Below are positions 32,066-43,760 of a stretch of 64,000 bases of DNA, in pieces. Source of the stretch: Telmatactis stephensoni (lineage: Eukaryota > Cnidaria > Anthozoa > Actiniaria > Isophelliidae); the NCBI GenBank assembly GCA_029948255.1, contig JALIZF010001472.1, positions 1 to 64,000 of the forward strand, in the 5' to 3' direction. A program made the translations under genes and the position numbers. Position 1 is the stretch's first letter; the number at the start of each line of letters is the position of its first letter. The notes below the pieces were generated by a model. The model ran no database searches. It was given only the letters and a program-made list of their open reading frames with translations, and had not been told where the DNA came from.

Positions 32066-33047
32066 ATAAAATTATTGTCGCTGCTTATAAATCTTATATT
32101 TTGTATAACCTTAAGTTTTTCAATTATTTTGATTATATTTCACACAGCTTCTTAAAATAACAAGCCTTGGATTGATTCTTTTTGCTGTTTTTCAATTTGA
32201 TTTTGGCTACTGCTGACCACCGGTCAATTTTTCTCCCTTTTTTTCAATTTTAGAACTGTCAACAATAACGCGCGTTCTATATTTACGTATATCATTATGT
32301 ATACTTTACGACAGTACACAACATGCATTGAGTATATATGTGATTCTGCTAGGTCTCGTAATCACATGCCTTAAAAATAATGCCCCCATCCAATGCCAAA
32401 ATTGTTGGTACCCCTGAACCAGTGTTGGGGTAGAGAACATGACATGGCACAATCCCAAGGAACTTTTACCACCAAACACACCTTCACGGTTACCATAGAA
32501 ACTGTATTATTGAAAAGGGGGGTGGGGGGTGGGGAATACAGAAGATATATTAAAAGAAAAGTTAGATGCCCAACGAAAAGCTAGTCCAAAATATTGATTT
32601 GCTACGTAATTGTGGCAGTTTTGACCTTATTTTTTAGTGCAAAACAGGATTTTCATCAAAAATTTTGCATAAAAAACTGTTTTTGACCTCCTCAAGTCAG
32701 TTCTCTGATTTAAGCCTGATATGAACCGGTTAAACCGTTTGTGATCAGCTGACCAATTTCCTGAAATGAAAAGTGAAAGCGTTACCAAAGAAAATCTTCT
32801 ACAAGCGCCCTTTAAAGTTTTGGTGTGGTTAAGTTTGCTCAAAAAAGAAGTAAATACGCAAGAGACAAAAATGTTACCGATCGAGGGAAGAAAAGAAAGA
32901 AATGAGTAAAAAAGCCCCTACAAAAGTAAATCATGATAAAAAAGAATGTAAAAAATGAGAGAAGAAAAAATAAAAGAGAAATATATTAAGGAAAAAAGAA
33001 AGAAAGCAATGTTTAATGCTAATCACTCTATTTGACACTAGGTGACA

Positions 33048-33214
33048 GCCTAGTATATTGATGATAATGATAATGACATGACTTTTGTCGGGCATATGGT
33101 TTATTTGTGGCCCGAGTAGCATCATTTGCGCCCGAGTGCAGCAATTTTCGCCCGCTGGACGGCGCGTTTTCAAGAGGGCAGTTTGTTATTTGGCCTAGTA
33201 TATTGATGATAATG
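33048..33214. mobile_element. 123-bp insert bounded by 22-bp direct repeats
   Basis: GCCTAGTATATTGATGATAA plus two bases occurs at 33,048-33,069 and again at 33,193-33,214. The 123 bp between them contain two GCCCGAGT.GCA repeats. Exact direct repeats of this length resemble a target-primed retroposition duplication, but no poly(A) or other hallmark is present. A local tandem duplication with divergence is the alternative. Confidence 0.5.
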
Positions 33215-33819
33215 TCCTATCATATTGGAGAGAGAGACGGGATTTTGCCTATGATAAAAGTCCTAATGATGCGACTTTGAATTATGATTGCATGGCTACT
33301 TTCTGAATCCTAACTGTTACTAAGGCTCGTTATATCTGCCATAAGATGATTATGTTTGCATTTTTAAATATGTGTAAATGTGCAACTGTCTCGTTATAAG
33401 AGAGCGCCCTTGTATACCTTCGACTCGATCACGTTGAGCTGTGCGCTTCGTAATTCAGCACTTGCGCTGTTAGGAAAAGTGATGAGCTACACCAAATTTG
33501 ATTTTGATTACAAACCACAAAAACCTTGGTTATTTTAGTGAGCGCGCTCGTAGGCATTTTCACATTAAGCTGGTAGTGCGCTGATTGCGCTGTCAGTCAA
33601 AGCCGTACTTATATTTTATAAACATTTTAGCACGTGCAAAAGGCAGACGAGCAGCGAGCAGCAGTGTGACAATTCTTTGGCGCGCGCGGTTTTCTCCCTT
33701 TGTTTTTCCCTTTTTTTGATTTTCAATCTGTATTGAGCTGGCTAAACTCGCTCTATTTTGGTTGAATCAAGAATCGTTGTTAGAAAATTTATAAGATTCC
33801 ACTCTCGATTATGCAAAAC

Positions 33820-34041
33820 GTTTCTGCACGAAATTTCATGAAAAAACACGTCTCAAAAGCTTTCCTAACTGCTCAACTTTTTAACAATTGTGTTATTTGG
33901 GCTCTCGTGTCGAACTGAGTCAGAAAGACAAAATTTTCTCGACTGATCGAACTCAACCAAAACAATGTATAAGTTAAGTCTCTCGTTGTTGATGGTCTTT
34001 GCCTTAATACACGATGGATATTCATTCCTCTTTTGCGATGC
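33820..34041 (+). pseudogene. Orphan lectin exon 1 fused to unrelated sequence
   Basis: The conserved promoter block, 5' UTR and start of a long-form exon 1 are intact from the ATG at 33,965 through the signal peptide to FLFCD (34,040). The sequence then switches abruptly to duplicated block A (CTTTCTGTGTACTACCGATAG). The same block at 9,185 is preceded by GCGAAG and the lectin by GCGATG, so the join sits at short homology. The neck, splice donor and lectin domain are gone. If transcribed it would encode the signal peptide followed by unrelated residues. Confidence 0.85.
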
Positions 34042-34400
34042 TTTCTGTGTACTACCGATAGCGCGGACGGGGCCGAAATCTCCATCCTATACGTAACATG
34101 CGATGATTCAGCGCTTTGTCTGGATGCATGGTCGATTTTTTTCAGTTTTGCATAAATTAGCATACTGATTTGCTTTTGGTCACTACTTCGAGCCTCGGCG
34201 CAGCTCGGCGATTTTTTTTTTTTTTTTTTTTTTTGTAATTTTTTAAGCTTCTTTCAAATGTTTGTGCATTAATTGATTCACTTTCTTTCTTTCTTTCTGA
34301 GTTTATTTTTAATTGTTTTATTTTGTTCAAAAATTGGTTGTCTAGCGAGGAGCCTGGGCTCGAAACGTCTATTCATTCATTCATTATTATTATTATTATT
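34042..34400. repeat. Duplicated block A, copy 2
   Basis: Counterpart of 9,185-9,540, with a longer T-run (34,213-34,233) and without the composite element. Confidence 0.9.
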
Positions 34401-34404
34401 ATTA

Positions 34405-34927
34405 ACTATTTATTTATAAAGCGCAAATTAATTCAACACTGCAGTTTTCAAATGCGAAATATATATGAAATATAACAAATAATAGAATAATCATATTAAA
34501 ATTCCTAATAACAATAAATATCTTAATAAAATAAACTTGAATACTATAACAAATAAATCAATATCCCTAATAAAATGTGATCAAAAGATAAAAGATAATT
34601 AATTAATTTGGATAACCCTTCTTCACTCATTCATTTATCCCAAAAACTGATGACTTGTTTTTGAAATTTGTTCACTGGTTCACAAGACACTGAAGGCCAA
34701 GTGGGTGAAGTACACACAAATACTAATGAAACAAGACAATTAAAACACTGATTGAATTTGAATGAAGCGATTTTAAATATAAAGCTATTTCAATTAACGT
34801 TGTCGTTGAAAAAAACCTAAAGGCTAAAGCCTTTCAAATATCTTTTGTGTACTAACAAACTTCTCTGTAGGCTATCTGAGAAATTAAGGAATTGTGTGTC
34901 CAAGTTGTAGAATTTGCAGGCATACAG
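34405..34927. repeat. Duplicated block B, copy 2
   Basis: Counterpart of 11,121-11,650. It ends where a 1.5-kb insertion begins. The other copy continues without interruption (CATACAATGAGTTTTTTATTG). Confidence 0.9.
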
Positions 34928-35268
34928 TATCTGCGGCTGCCATAGGAACCAATAGGTTCAGCTCAATATTAATCTGATATAGGCACCATACTATTTATAG
35001 AATATGCATTCATGGTCGTATACGACGATTCCAATGTAGTGAACTTAAGTATTGAAACCAATAGGTTTATGTTTCTTGTTTGTCTCAGTGTTTATTTATA
35101 ACCTATTATAGTCTGTTATATTTCCTTAGTTTTAGTATTTTAGCTGGGAGGTACCCTGCATGGGACTTTAGGTCCCGTTCGTGCCTAACCCATTTGGTCT
35201 TTCTTTATCTAATTTATTTACTATTATTATTTTTTTTTTTTTTTTCTGTCAAATTATGTCAATACGTC

Positions 35269-35767
35269 CACAGGCAGCCCAAGCTCTTATTCTGTGGTAT
35301 TGTATTACAACGAACGATTGTTTTCTGAACTGAACTAACGGTCATATTTTACATCCTTAAAATATTGTACTTATGTGAATATAACTGACTTAACTCGATA
35401 ACATGTTGTGTCATATATTACTTGGCCGAGTTTGCAGTCATTTGGGCGAGTTTTCACTGAGTTATCCTTGTGTTGCTCCCCCCACTATAAAGAATCCCAA
35501 GGCTGCACACCAGTAGCGACACCGGCCTCCACTCATCTCTCCATAAATCCGAGAAAAATAAAACCACGGCCCAAATTTCCCGACAGAGGCAAAGAAGAAA
35601 TGCCATTGCTTCGTTCCATTACGCTCAAAGGGCCATTGCTGCCAAAACGTCCACGCTAGATCGAAAATTCTTCCATAATCAAACCACTTTCGATTTTCTC
35701 TCAACGCTCGGGACCGACGCCATAGACACCGCCAAGCGCGAATTGTATGACGGTTAGGTTTTGTCAC
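35269..35767. repeat. Left arm (499 bp) of a giant inverted repeat
   Basis: Reverse complement of 35,832-36,329 with very few mismatches; the spacer is 64 bp. An open frame of about 100 codons reads outward from the centre on the - strand here, and the same protein is encoded on the + strand in the other arm (one visible K-Q-W/K-H-W difference). The opposite strand in each arm is also open (GCTPVATPASTHLSINP, KPRPKFPDRGKEEMP). I recognise neither product. Confidence 0.95.
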
Positions 35768-35831
35768 TAGGGGATCCCAGTTAATCAGGGATTTGTGTGC
35801 CGAAAGTGGACGCTGCCTACCCCGATTAAGA

Positions 35832-36329
35832 GTGACAAAACCTAACCGTCATACAATTCGCGCTTGGCGGTGTCTATGGCGTCGGTCCCGAGCGTTGAGA
35901 GAAAATCGAAAGTGGTTTGATTATGGAAGAATTTTCGATCTAGCGTGGACGTTTTGGCAGCAATGGCCCTTTGAGCGTAATGGAACGAAGCATTGGCATT
36001 TCTTCTTTGCCTCTGTCGGGAAATTTGGGCCGTGGTTTTATTTTTCTCGGATTTATGGAGAGATGAGTGGAGGCCGGTGTCGCTACTGGTGTGCAGCCTT
36101 GGGATTCTTTATAGTGGGGGGAGCAAAACAAGGATAACTCAGTGAAAACTCACCCAAATGACTGCAAACTGGGCCAAGTAATATATGACACAACATGTTA
36201 TCGAGTTAAGTCAGTTATATTCACATAAGTACCATATTTTAAGGATGTAAAATATGACCGTTAATGTTCCGTTAAAACAATCGTTCGTTGTAATACAATA
36301 CCACAGAATAAGAGCTTGGGCTGCCTGTG
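35832..36329. repeat. Right arm (498 bp) of the giant inverted repeat
   Basis: Mirror of 35,269-35,767. The pair would form a hairpin stem of about 500 bp in single-stranded DNA or a transcript. Confidence 0.95.
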
Positions 36330-36525
36330 ATACGTCTTTATAGATTACTTAATGTCATGTAAACTCAAAGAATATGTCACTAAAGACCAATAAAGTTGTT
36401 AAAACAAAACAAAACAGTGAGTTTTTTATTGCAATGATGTCACGGTGATAAAAATGTTTCATGATTCTGCTCTCAAAGCTTTAGGCTTTAGGCTTTTTTC
36501 AGCGACAACGTTAATTGAATTAGCT

Positions 36526-37440
36526 ATGATGGATCTGATGTAATTTAGTGCATTTCATTGATCTTTTAAGGAATGGAATGACAAATCTGTCCAGTATTAT
36601 TATGAAAACTATACAAATTGCCATTTATTAATTCATACATATCGTGCTTGTTTGCTAACTGTCTGTATCGAGGGTGAAAGCGGAACTTTGAATTCTGACA
36701 TGCATGGTTTAAAAATATCCCCAAGGAGTCGTGAGCAATTAGTAGACTATTGGTATACTCCAATTTCATTTTTTGATTCTAATTTGACTATTCAACTTTA
36801 ACTGTTATAGTTTGTTTCACGATTCATAAGAAAACAGTCCAATTTAGATGAAAATCAAGAAATCACGAATTTTTCATGAAAAATAAAAAATAGTTCTCTA
36901 TTAACAGTCTCTGAATTCACCTAATTCGTAGAAGTTTCTTTTATAGTGTGTCCACTAGTTATGTGAGGAAGTTCAGCAACCTTCGAGGCCTCTTGACGTT
37001 TTTATCGTATTATTTAGCAGTCACGAAAAGTGGGATGACTTTAAGCTTGGAACTTAGAAAATAGCATATTTATTTTTGCATGCCTGCTTGACTATAAAAC
37101 ATTCGATTTATCAAAGATGTTTGAGTTTTCTTTGACAGACCGATTCCTCTAGGGCCTAACTATAGATCTTTGAGTTTGTAATGGATGTATTTTGTATTGG
37201 TTGAAATTAAATGGACAAAGAATTATTAGAAAACTCAATACTGCTTATTGTAAACAAATGGCGAAGACGAAACCGCCCATATTTGAAAATAGCCTGTTTG
37301 AGAGAAGAATGTAAACGAACAACGTGCAATTCATCTAGGTCAAAGACCAAATCCGAGGCTATAAGATTTTCATATGAAATTTTCAAACAGTCCATTCATG
37401 ATCACAAAAAGATATAATAGGTTATTTTGTCCTCCAAATC
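36526..37440 (+). pseudogene. Lectin unit that has lost its promoter and exon 1
   Basis: Upstream-type sequence (GTGCATTTCATTGATC, CGAGGGTGAAAGCGGAAC) runs to about 36,895 (TTTTTCATGAAAAATAAAAAATAG) and then jumps directly to intron-1 sequence (TTCTCTATTAACAGTCTCTGAATTCACC), which in CTL5 lies about 200 bp after exon 1 (38,535). The promoter block and exon 1 are therefore deleted, and no exon 2 or 3 follows before the next unit starts at about 37,800. Confidence 0.75.
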
Positions 37441-38335
37441 CCTCAGTAGACCAGTTAGCCTAGTGGTAAGGTTCGGTCATTTACGGCCTAGGATCCGACT
37501 GTTTCCTCCCTCTTTGACTGTGAAACTTTCTGCCGTGTACTACCGATAGCGCTGAAGGGGCCGAAATCTCCATCGTAACATGTGATGATTCAACTAAATG
37601 CATGTTTTTTAGAAACATATATTTTTTTCATTTTTATTTTTCCTTTCCTTTTCTCCTTTTGTCCCTTTTTAAAGTCAATTTTCTCATTTTAAAACGTAAT
37701 TTGAAAAGAGTATCATAACTTCCCGTATATCTTATTAAGCTAGAGTGACTATAATAGAATCACGATCTGAATACTTGAAACTGATCGTTGAGCGATTTTT
37801 CAAGGGTTAATTACAATCACTCTAACATACTTTAAAGAATGGAATGAAAAAACTGTCAAGCATTATTATGAAAACTATAGAAATTGCCATTTATTAATTC
37901 ATACATATCATGTTTGTTTGCTATTAAATTGTCTGTATCGAGGGTGAAAGCGGAATTCTGAATTCTGACATGGTTTAAAAATATCAAAATGTCATGAGCA
38001 ATCAGAAGACTATTAGTAGACTTCAATTCCGGTTTTGATTCTAATTTGACTACTACACAGTTTAACTGATATAGTTTGTTTCGCGGCCGAGTTAAATGTA
38101 AAAACGCTCTCGGATTTTTTATGAAGACTAAAAAAATCAAAAAGAACCATGAATGGTTGTTAGACAATTATTCCACCCCCAATTATATGTAAAATCTGCG
38201 TGCGAAAATTCACGAAAAAACATGTTTAAATGCTCACCCAATTACTCAACTGTTCGACAACTGTGTTATTTGAAATCTCGCGTAGAACTGAGCAACAAAG
38301 ACGAAATTTTCCACTCTGCAAACTTAACTAGAACA

Positions 38336-41300
38336 ATGTATAAGTTAAGTCTCTCGTTGTTGATGGTCTTTGTCTTAATACACGATGGATATTCTTCCTG
38401 CTTTTGTGATGTTTATGCAAAGATATGCAAAGGTACGATAAAAAGTCAGTAAAATAAGCTGGAGATTTTGAAACATTATTTTTCTAATATTTATAGAGAG
38501 CTTCCAAATTTTTTGCCCCTGGTCTTAACTATAATAGTTCTCTATTAACAGTCTCTGAATTCACCTAATTCGTAGAAGTTTCTTTTATAGTGTGTCCACT
38601 AGTTATGTGAGGAAGTTCAGCAACCTTCGAGGCCTCTTGACGTTTTTATCATATTATTTAGCAGTCACGAAAAGTGGGATGACTTTAAGCTTGGAACTTA
38701 GAAAATAGCATATTTATTTTTGCATGTCTGCTTGACTATAAAACTTTCGATTTTTCAAATATGCCTTTGTGTTTTTTGTAGTGTTCCGTGACAGACCGAT
38801 TCCTCTAGGGCTAACTATAGATGTCTATAGATCTTTCAATCTTTGAGCTTGTAATCGACATAGTTTGTCGTCTTTGAAATTAAATGGACAAAGAATGATA
38901 AAAAAAACGAATACTGCTTATTGTTTCTTTTTAAAGTCAATTTCCTATATATCCCATGGTAAAATAGAAATTATAACTCAAATTTTATTTTGAAAAGGAT
39001 ATCATAACAACCATAGAGTGACTCAATTAAACCACGATTTTAAGATTGGAAACTACACTAATAGCTAGTTTAAAATCACTCTATTGTACTTAAGGGATGA
39101 GATGACAAATCTTATAAAAAACTATACAGAAATTGTCATTTACTAATTCAAACATATCATGTTTGCTTGCTAACTGTCTGTATCGAGGGGGAAAGCGGAA
39201 CTTTGAACGAGCTTTTCTCAGGTATTTTTAAATTCGTAAAAATAAAAAGGATTACCATAGCCGGAAAGAGCATGTTAAAATTAGCAAGACAGTGAAGTTT
39301 GAAGGAATTATATCCAAAACTCGCGAGAATATGAATTTTTGAAAAATGTGAATTTGTAAGACTGACCTTTGCTGGTAGGCAGGAAAGTTTTCATACAAAA
39401 TTTCGATTTCGGAAAATTCATATCTTCATATCTTCATTCAAACTTCACAATTTTACTCATTTTGACGTGCTCTTTCCAGCTATGGTAATTATATTTCTGT
39501 ACTGTGACTTTTGGAATGAAAGTTCATTAATTAAGAGATGGTGTACAGTATAAATTGCAAGGAGTCATCGGAGCAATAAGTAGACTATTAGTAGACTCCA
39601 ATTCCATTGTTTTGATTCCAATTTAACTATTACACTTTAACGTTATATTTTGTTTGTTAACTGCCAGTAGCGAAGGCAAAATTGGAATTCTGAATTTAAA
39701 TCGACGGAACCAAGACTGTTAATTGTGAAAAATAATGACGGAATACGATAACGATGCATATTTGAAAAGGCTGTTTGGGAGGAGAATGTAAAGGAACAAC
39801 GTTTGACTTCTAAGTCCACTGAAAGAAAAACAGACTGCGAGATTTTCATAAATTTCCAGAAATGGATTTAGTTAATTAAAATAACAAATTGAAAAAAATC
39901 AGAGGTATACATATATGACCATCTCTTGTTTCCACGCCACTATGACTGTACTGATGAAGAGTAGACTGTGAGATACAGTGGAAATATTTCAAGGTAAATC
40001 ATTTTTGCTCTGAGTACCTCATATATCTGTTTCTTAAGAATAAAACTATTTTATTTGAATGGTTTTAACTCATAACTGCAATTTTATCCTCAAATACTAG
40101 TAGTTTATGAGCAAGAAAATCTTAAATTTTTGTCAAAAAATATTCAATGCTTTGTATTTCCAAAATGCTCTTATATGCTCGTTAAGTTGTAGATCTTGAT
40201 TGGTACTTTAGGAAATTTGGTCATTTTTGAAGTTTAGGTCACTTATTTTGAAATAATTTGTGGTGGTGATTGAGTTCTAAGACGCGTCCCTTACGTCACA
40301 AGAATAGAGTCAATGTCATTCACCTTGAAATTTATGAGAAGTGTAATTCTTGCCTAGCTTAACTTGTAGTGGAAATGGTTATTAGTCTATTGAACGTTCT
40401 AGATATAAATTCAGACGTTTATTTCAAATTGTCTGGATGCGCTCTGAAAAAATGCATGCGCAGTCAACCAGTTCAGAATAAAGTGCGCGAGTGCTATTCT
40501 CATTTCATTTTCATGTCTTCTGACAATCTGCTGAAGTGTAAAAACGCGTGGAAAAAATAAAACATTCCAACTAGTCAGATGTAATATTCTATGTGACGTC
40601 ATTCCTGTGTCTGTGTTTTAAGCTTTATTATTATTCAATTTTCATACACTGTACAAATTCTGATTTTCTGATTGGTCAGTTTGTACTGAATCACTTTTAA
40701 CGATCTAAAACACGGTAGTTCTTGATTATATGGACGATTTCAATTTTACCGAGCAAGTTGTAAACATGGATTCGCGTCTGAGAACTTTTGGCAATCTAAA
40801 GTTCTTGTATCACGGTAATTTTCCAGTAGCTTTCTTTTGAAAAAAGTTTATTTTGTATTGTTAAAATTACCAAATGCTATTAATCTAACTAAACTAATGT
40901 ATTTTGAGTGACTTGAGTTATTTCTAGTGATCTTAGATGTCGTACTGACAGTTTTAGCCTGCTTCTGCAGTATATTCAAATTGAATAATAAAAAGGTTAA
41001 CGCACCCTTTGCTCGTGAATTATCGGGATTTATCTTCACGAGTTTGCTAACAATGAACGAGACATTTTAAATACTGAACGAGGCGTTAGCCGATAATTCA
41101 CTCGCTGAGTGTGTTAACCTAGCTCTAAATAACACATAGTTTAATATTGATCAATCAGAGCTCGCTTAATACTATCATTTTTATAATGAATTGCACCCCA
41201 ATGATATATCTTGTTGCAGGAAAGTTAGCAGCTTCTTGTGATGAAGGATGGCAGACATACAAAGGCTCCAAATCTTGCTACAAAGTCGTCAACATTCCAA

Positions 41301-41646
41301 GCAATTGGAACGAAGCAAGGAAGACTTGTCTGTCTACTGGAGGTGACCTGGTGACGATCAAGTCAGCCAAAGAAAACGAGTTTGTCGCAAATCTGGCACG
41401 AACGGTCTCTAAGGGCGGGTCATTTGGAGGACGTTTGTGGATTGGGCTGCAGAGAGGTATCCTCTAAAGGCAATTGATTGGTCGTCCTTGACCTTTTTTT
41501 CTTTCTTTCCGTTCAATTTCTTGTTATCGTTCGTTCATCTATTCATCCATTTATTCCGTTCTTTTATATTTCTTTCCTTCTCTCTTTCTTTCTTCTGTTA
41601 TTCCTTAATCTTATCACTCAATTATTCATTTGATTGTTTCTTTTTT

Positions 41647-41722
<76 letters not shown>

Positions 41723-42002
41723 TCATTCATTCTTTCTTTCTTCCTTTCTATCTCAAATTTTCGTTGTTTTGCTGGTCTTCTTGACTGTATTCCGAATGTA
41801 TATTTCAGATGCCAATAAAAAGTTCAAGTGGATTGATAGCACAGCCCTCTCTGGTCAGTACTCTAAGTGGAACACCGGTGAGCCTAACGACGTAGCTGAA
41901 GAATGCGGTGAGATGTGGCTTGGCCAAAAATACAAGTCTTCCTGGAATGATCAAGGCTGCAGCACAACTTCGCATTTCATGTGCGAAAAGAGGAAAAAGT
42001 AA
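38336..42002 (+). CDS. CTL5: secreted C-type lectin, short form
   Basis: Exons 38,336-38,432, 41,220-41,456 and 41,809-42,002 encode 175 residues. Exon 1 is the shortest (97 nt), with SSCFCDVYAKICKG after the signal peptide and no neck. Exon 2 is the 237-nt type ending GGSFGGRLWIGLQR. Its donor is GTATCC rather than GTAA[AC]C as in the other genes, possibly weaker. EPND (136-138 for EPN) and WND (157-159) are present. Intron 1 holds the short copy of the composite element (40,627-41,120) in place of most of the CCAAT/CRE module. Intron 2 holds a long (TTTC)n tract. Confidence 0.9.
39245..39490. repeat. Foldback in intron 1 of CTL5
   Basis: Outer arms ATTACCATAGCCGGAAAGAGC and GCTCTTTCCAGCTATGGTAAT, inner arms GTGAAGTTTGAAGGAATT and ATTCAAACTTCAC. 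A truncated relative lies in CTL2 (21,440-21,690). Confidence 0.8.
40627..41120. mobile_element. Short copy of the composite element
   Basis: Ends match 9,561-11,120 (TTATTATTCAATTTTCATAC to GTGTTAACCT). The left 60 bp join directly to sequence equivalent to 10,613 onward, so about 1 kb of interior is missing, including the nested MITE and the exon-like segment. The terminal hairpin is shortened. It sits 100 bp before exon 2 of CTL5, and CTL2/3 lack it (TGCTTTAATAACACATGG). Confidence 0.8.
41638..41745. repeat. (TTTC)n microsatellite in intron 2 of CTL5
   Basis: About 20 CTTT units followed by CATT/CTTT variants. The Phe/Leu/Ser open frames are artefacts. Confidence 0.95.
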
Positions 42003-42022
42003 TCCCTCAAACTATTTGTAAA

Positions 42023-42063
42023 TCTCCTATCTACAGACATGACAATTAAATATTAAAAGGAGA
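42023..42063 (+). terminator. 3'-end stem and variant poly(A) signal of CTL5
   Basis: Left arm ATCTCCTAT has one change from the family. ATTAAA (42,045-42,050) replaces AATAAA. Confidence 0.6.
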
Positions 42064-42129
42064 TCAATGAAATTATTGTCGCTGCTTATAAATCTTTTAT
42101 TTAGCATAACCTTGGGTTTTTTGGCCATT

Positions 42130-42273
42130 TTGATCATATTTTTATATTTTTATATTTTTATATTTTTATATTTTTTTTATATTGTTATTTTTTATTTTAT
42201 TTACTTTTTTATTATTTTTATTTTATTATTTTGCGCTTAGAGCAGAAATGGATAAGCGCGTAATAAGTGTATT

Positions 42274-42306
<33 letters not shown>
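42130..42306 (+). mobile_element. Retroelement 3' tail with (TTA)n
   Basis: A TTTTTA-rich stretch leads into TTGCGCTTAGAGCAGAAATG, GATAAGCGCG and AATAAGTGTATTAGTA followed by (TTA)n at 42,276-42,306. The GCGC-stem plus trinucleotide tail is typical of 5'-truncated non-LTR copies. It is absent from the other lectin 3' flanks. Confidence 0.6.
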
Positions 42307-42929
42307 TTACGGCACATAGTCTCTTAGAGTATCCTAAAATAAAGGATGAAGGAGTATCAAGTGTCGGCTCTCCATGCAATTCGATTTTAGCCATTGTTGA
42401 CCATTGGTCCATTTCAATTTTCACCTCTTTTTTTCAACTTTATATTACTGTCATTTCAACTTTATATTACTGTCAACAACATTCGATTTTTTTATTTACG
42501 TATATTTACGTCTGTGTACCACATTGATTATTTTGAACCCCATGAAGGTCTCGAAATTAAGCACACCCCCTTCCCTCCCCTCCCCCTCAAAAAAGTCGAA
42601 AGCTAAAATGAATAACATTGCTATCGGTCTAGTTTGCCATCAAGGAGATTTCTCTAGTCAAATCTAGCTGGATTCAGTCAGGAATAAGTTGATTTGAAAT
42701 GAAAAGTGAAAGCGCAGTAAATGATAATCTTCTACAGGCACGCTTTAAGAGCATACTGTAGACCAGTGTAGGCTTATGTTTGCTGACAAATCTTAACGAA
42801 AAATTACACACACAAAAAAAGTTGTCGATCCTTTTGATCGATGCAGAAGAAGTAAGAAATACACGAAGATATAAATCAAAGGAAGAAAAAATAGGAACTG
42901 ACAGGAGCTCTTGTAACTATTAAAAATTA

Positions 42930-43225
42930 AGAAAGGAGAGTAAAGAAGGAATGGAAGAAGAACAAGAACAAGGAAAAAGGAAAAAAGAAAGAAAGAAAGA
43001 AAGAAAGAATGGAAAGGAGTAAGGAAGGAAGGAAGGAAGAAAAGAAGATAGGAGAAAGAAAGGAAGGAAGAAAAAGAAAAAAAAAAAGAAAGAAAAAAAG
43101 AAAAAGAAGAAGAAAGAAGATATAGATCGGGCATTCAAACCCGGTCCATTAAGTCCAAAATCTCTGGACTAACAAGGTGCGTCAAGACACAACGTCATCT
43201 GCACAACAACAGACAGTCCATTCAC
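42930..43225 (-). mobile_element. Purine microsatellite and tRNA-like segment downstream of CTL5
   Basis: GAAA/GGAA tract to about 43,120, then the - strand B-box-like GGACCGGGTTTGAATGCCC. Confidence 0.55.
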
Positions 43226-43436
43226 TGTGATATATCCGACCATTTTCCCCCTTTAATGCAAACGTGATGCGTCAGTCTACGTAACATGCATGGTCCGTAA
43301 TTTCTCTCCATTTTTGAACTTTTTTGTTCAATTTGAACTGAATGTTGAGAGTTAGATCACAGAAATTTTTTTCACTTTTTTTCATTCCTTTCTCCTTCTA
43401 TTTCTTTTTTGAAGTGAATTTCACCTTATTAATAAT

Positions 43437-43760
43437 GGTAATTAAACTGAGTGGAGTGCAATTTGGGCCGAAATCATACGAGTGATTACAAAACTGCACG
43501 ACCGCGTAGCGGGAGTTTGATAATCACGAGTATGATTTCTGGCCCAGAATTGCACGACACGAAGTTTAATTACCACTTAATGATATCCATTTTGAAATCT
43601 CAACTTTAAAAAAGACACTGATAATAAAAGACACTGTTTTGTGATTGGTTGGAAAAAAAGATGCGATTAATAAAACAAAAGGATGCAATTTAGGAATTAA
43701 TCGCACACTTTTTAACCAATCAGATTGCAGAAATCACCAGTGATTTCAAAATGGATATTT
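43437..43760. mobile_element. Two adjacent foldbacks inserted upstream of CTL6
   Basis: The first hairpin (43,437-43,574) has arms beginning GGTAATTAAAC and ending GTTTAATTACC, with TGCAATTTGGGCC and GGCCCAGAATTGCA inside. The second (43,580-43,760) pairs GATATCCATTTTGAAATC with GATTTCAAAATGGATATT and contains CCAATCA words. The matching position upstream of CTL7 (about 49,430) runs from TTTATGGTAA to CATATTTAGTTTG without either. Confidence 0.8.

Larger units (their letters stand above)
34928..36413. mobile_element. 1.49-kb insertion carrying a giant inverted repeat and a poly(A)-like 3' end
   Basis: Absent from the paralogous site at about 11,648. The left part (34,928-35,268) includes GGTACCCTGCATGGGACTTT and a T-run. 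The centre is a nearly perfect inverted repeat. The right end reads AATAAAGTTGTTAAAACAAAACAAAACAG, a poly(A) signal followed by an A-rich tail, which suggests an origin by retroposition of a processed RNA. ACAG flanks both ends (a possible 4-bp duplication). No known element family is recognised. Confidence 0.7.
34783..36525. mobile_element. Inverted-repeat element, copy 2, split by a nested insertion
   Basis: Same termini as 11,513-11,767: AGCTATTTCAATTAACGTTG left, and AGCTAATTCAATTAACGTTG as reverse complement of the right. The arms match closely for about 45 bp. The 1,486-bp insertion at 34,928-36,413 lies inside it. Confidence 0.75.

Noticed and set aside
41437..41818. Frames rich in FLSFFLSFF in intron 2 of the lectin genes and in 3' flanks
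   Set aside because: Products of (TTTC)n or (GAAA)n microsatellites. The real exon 3 begins at the acceptor AG just before 41,809.
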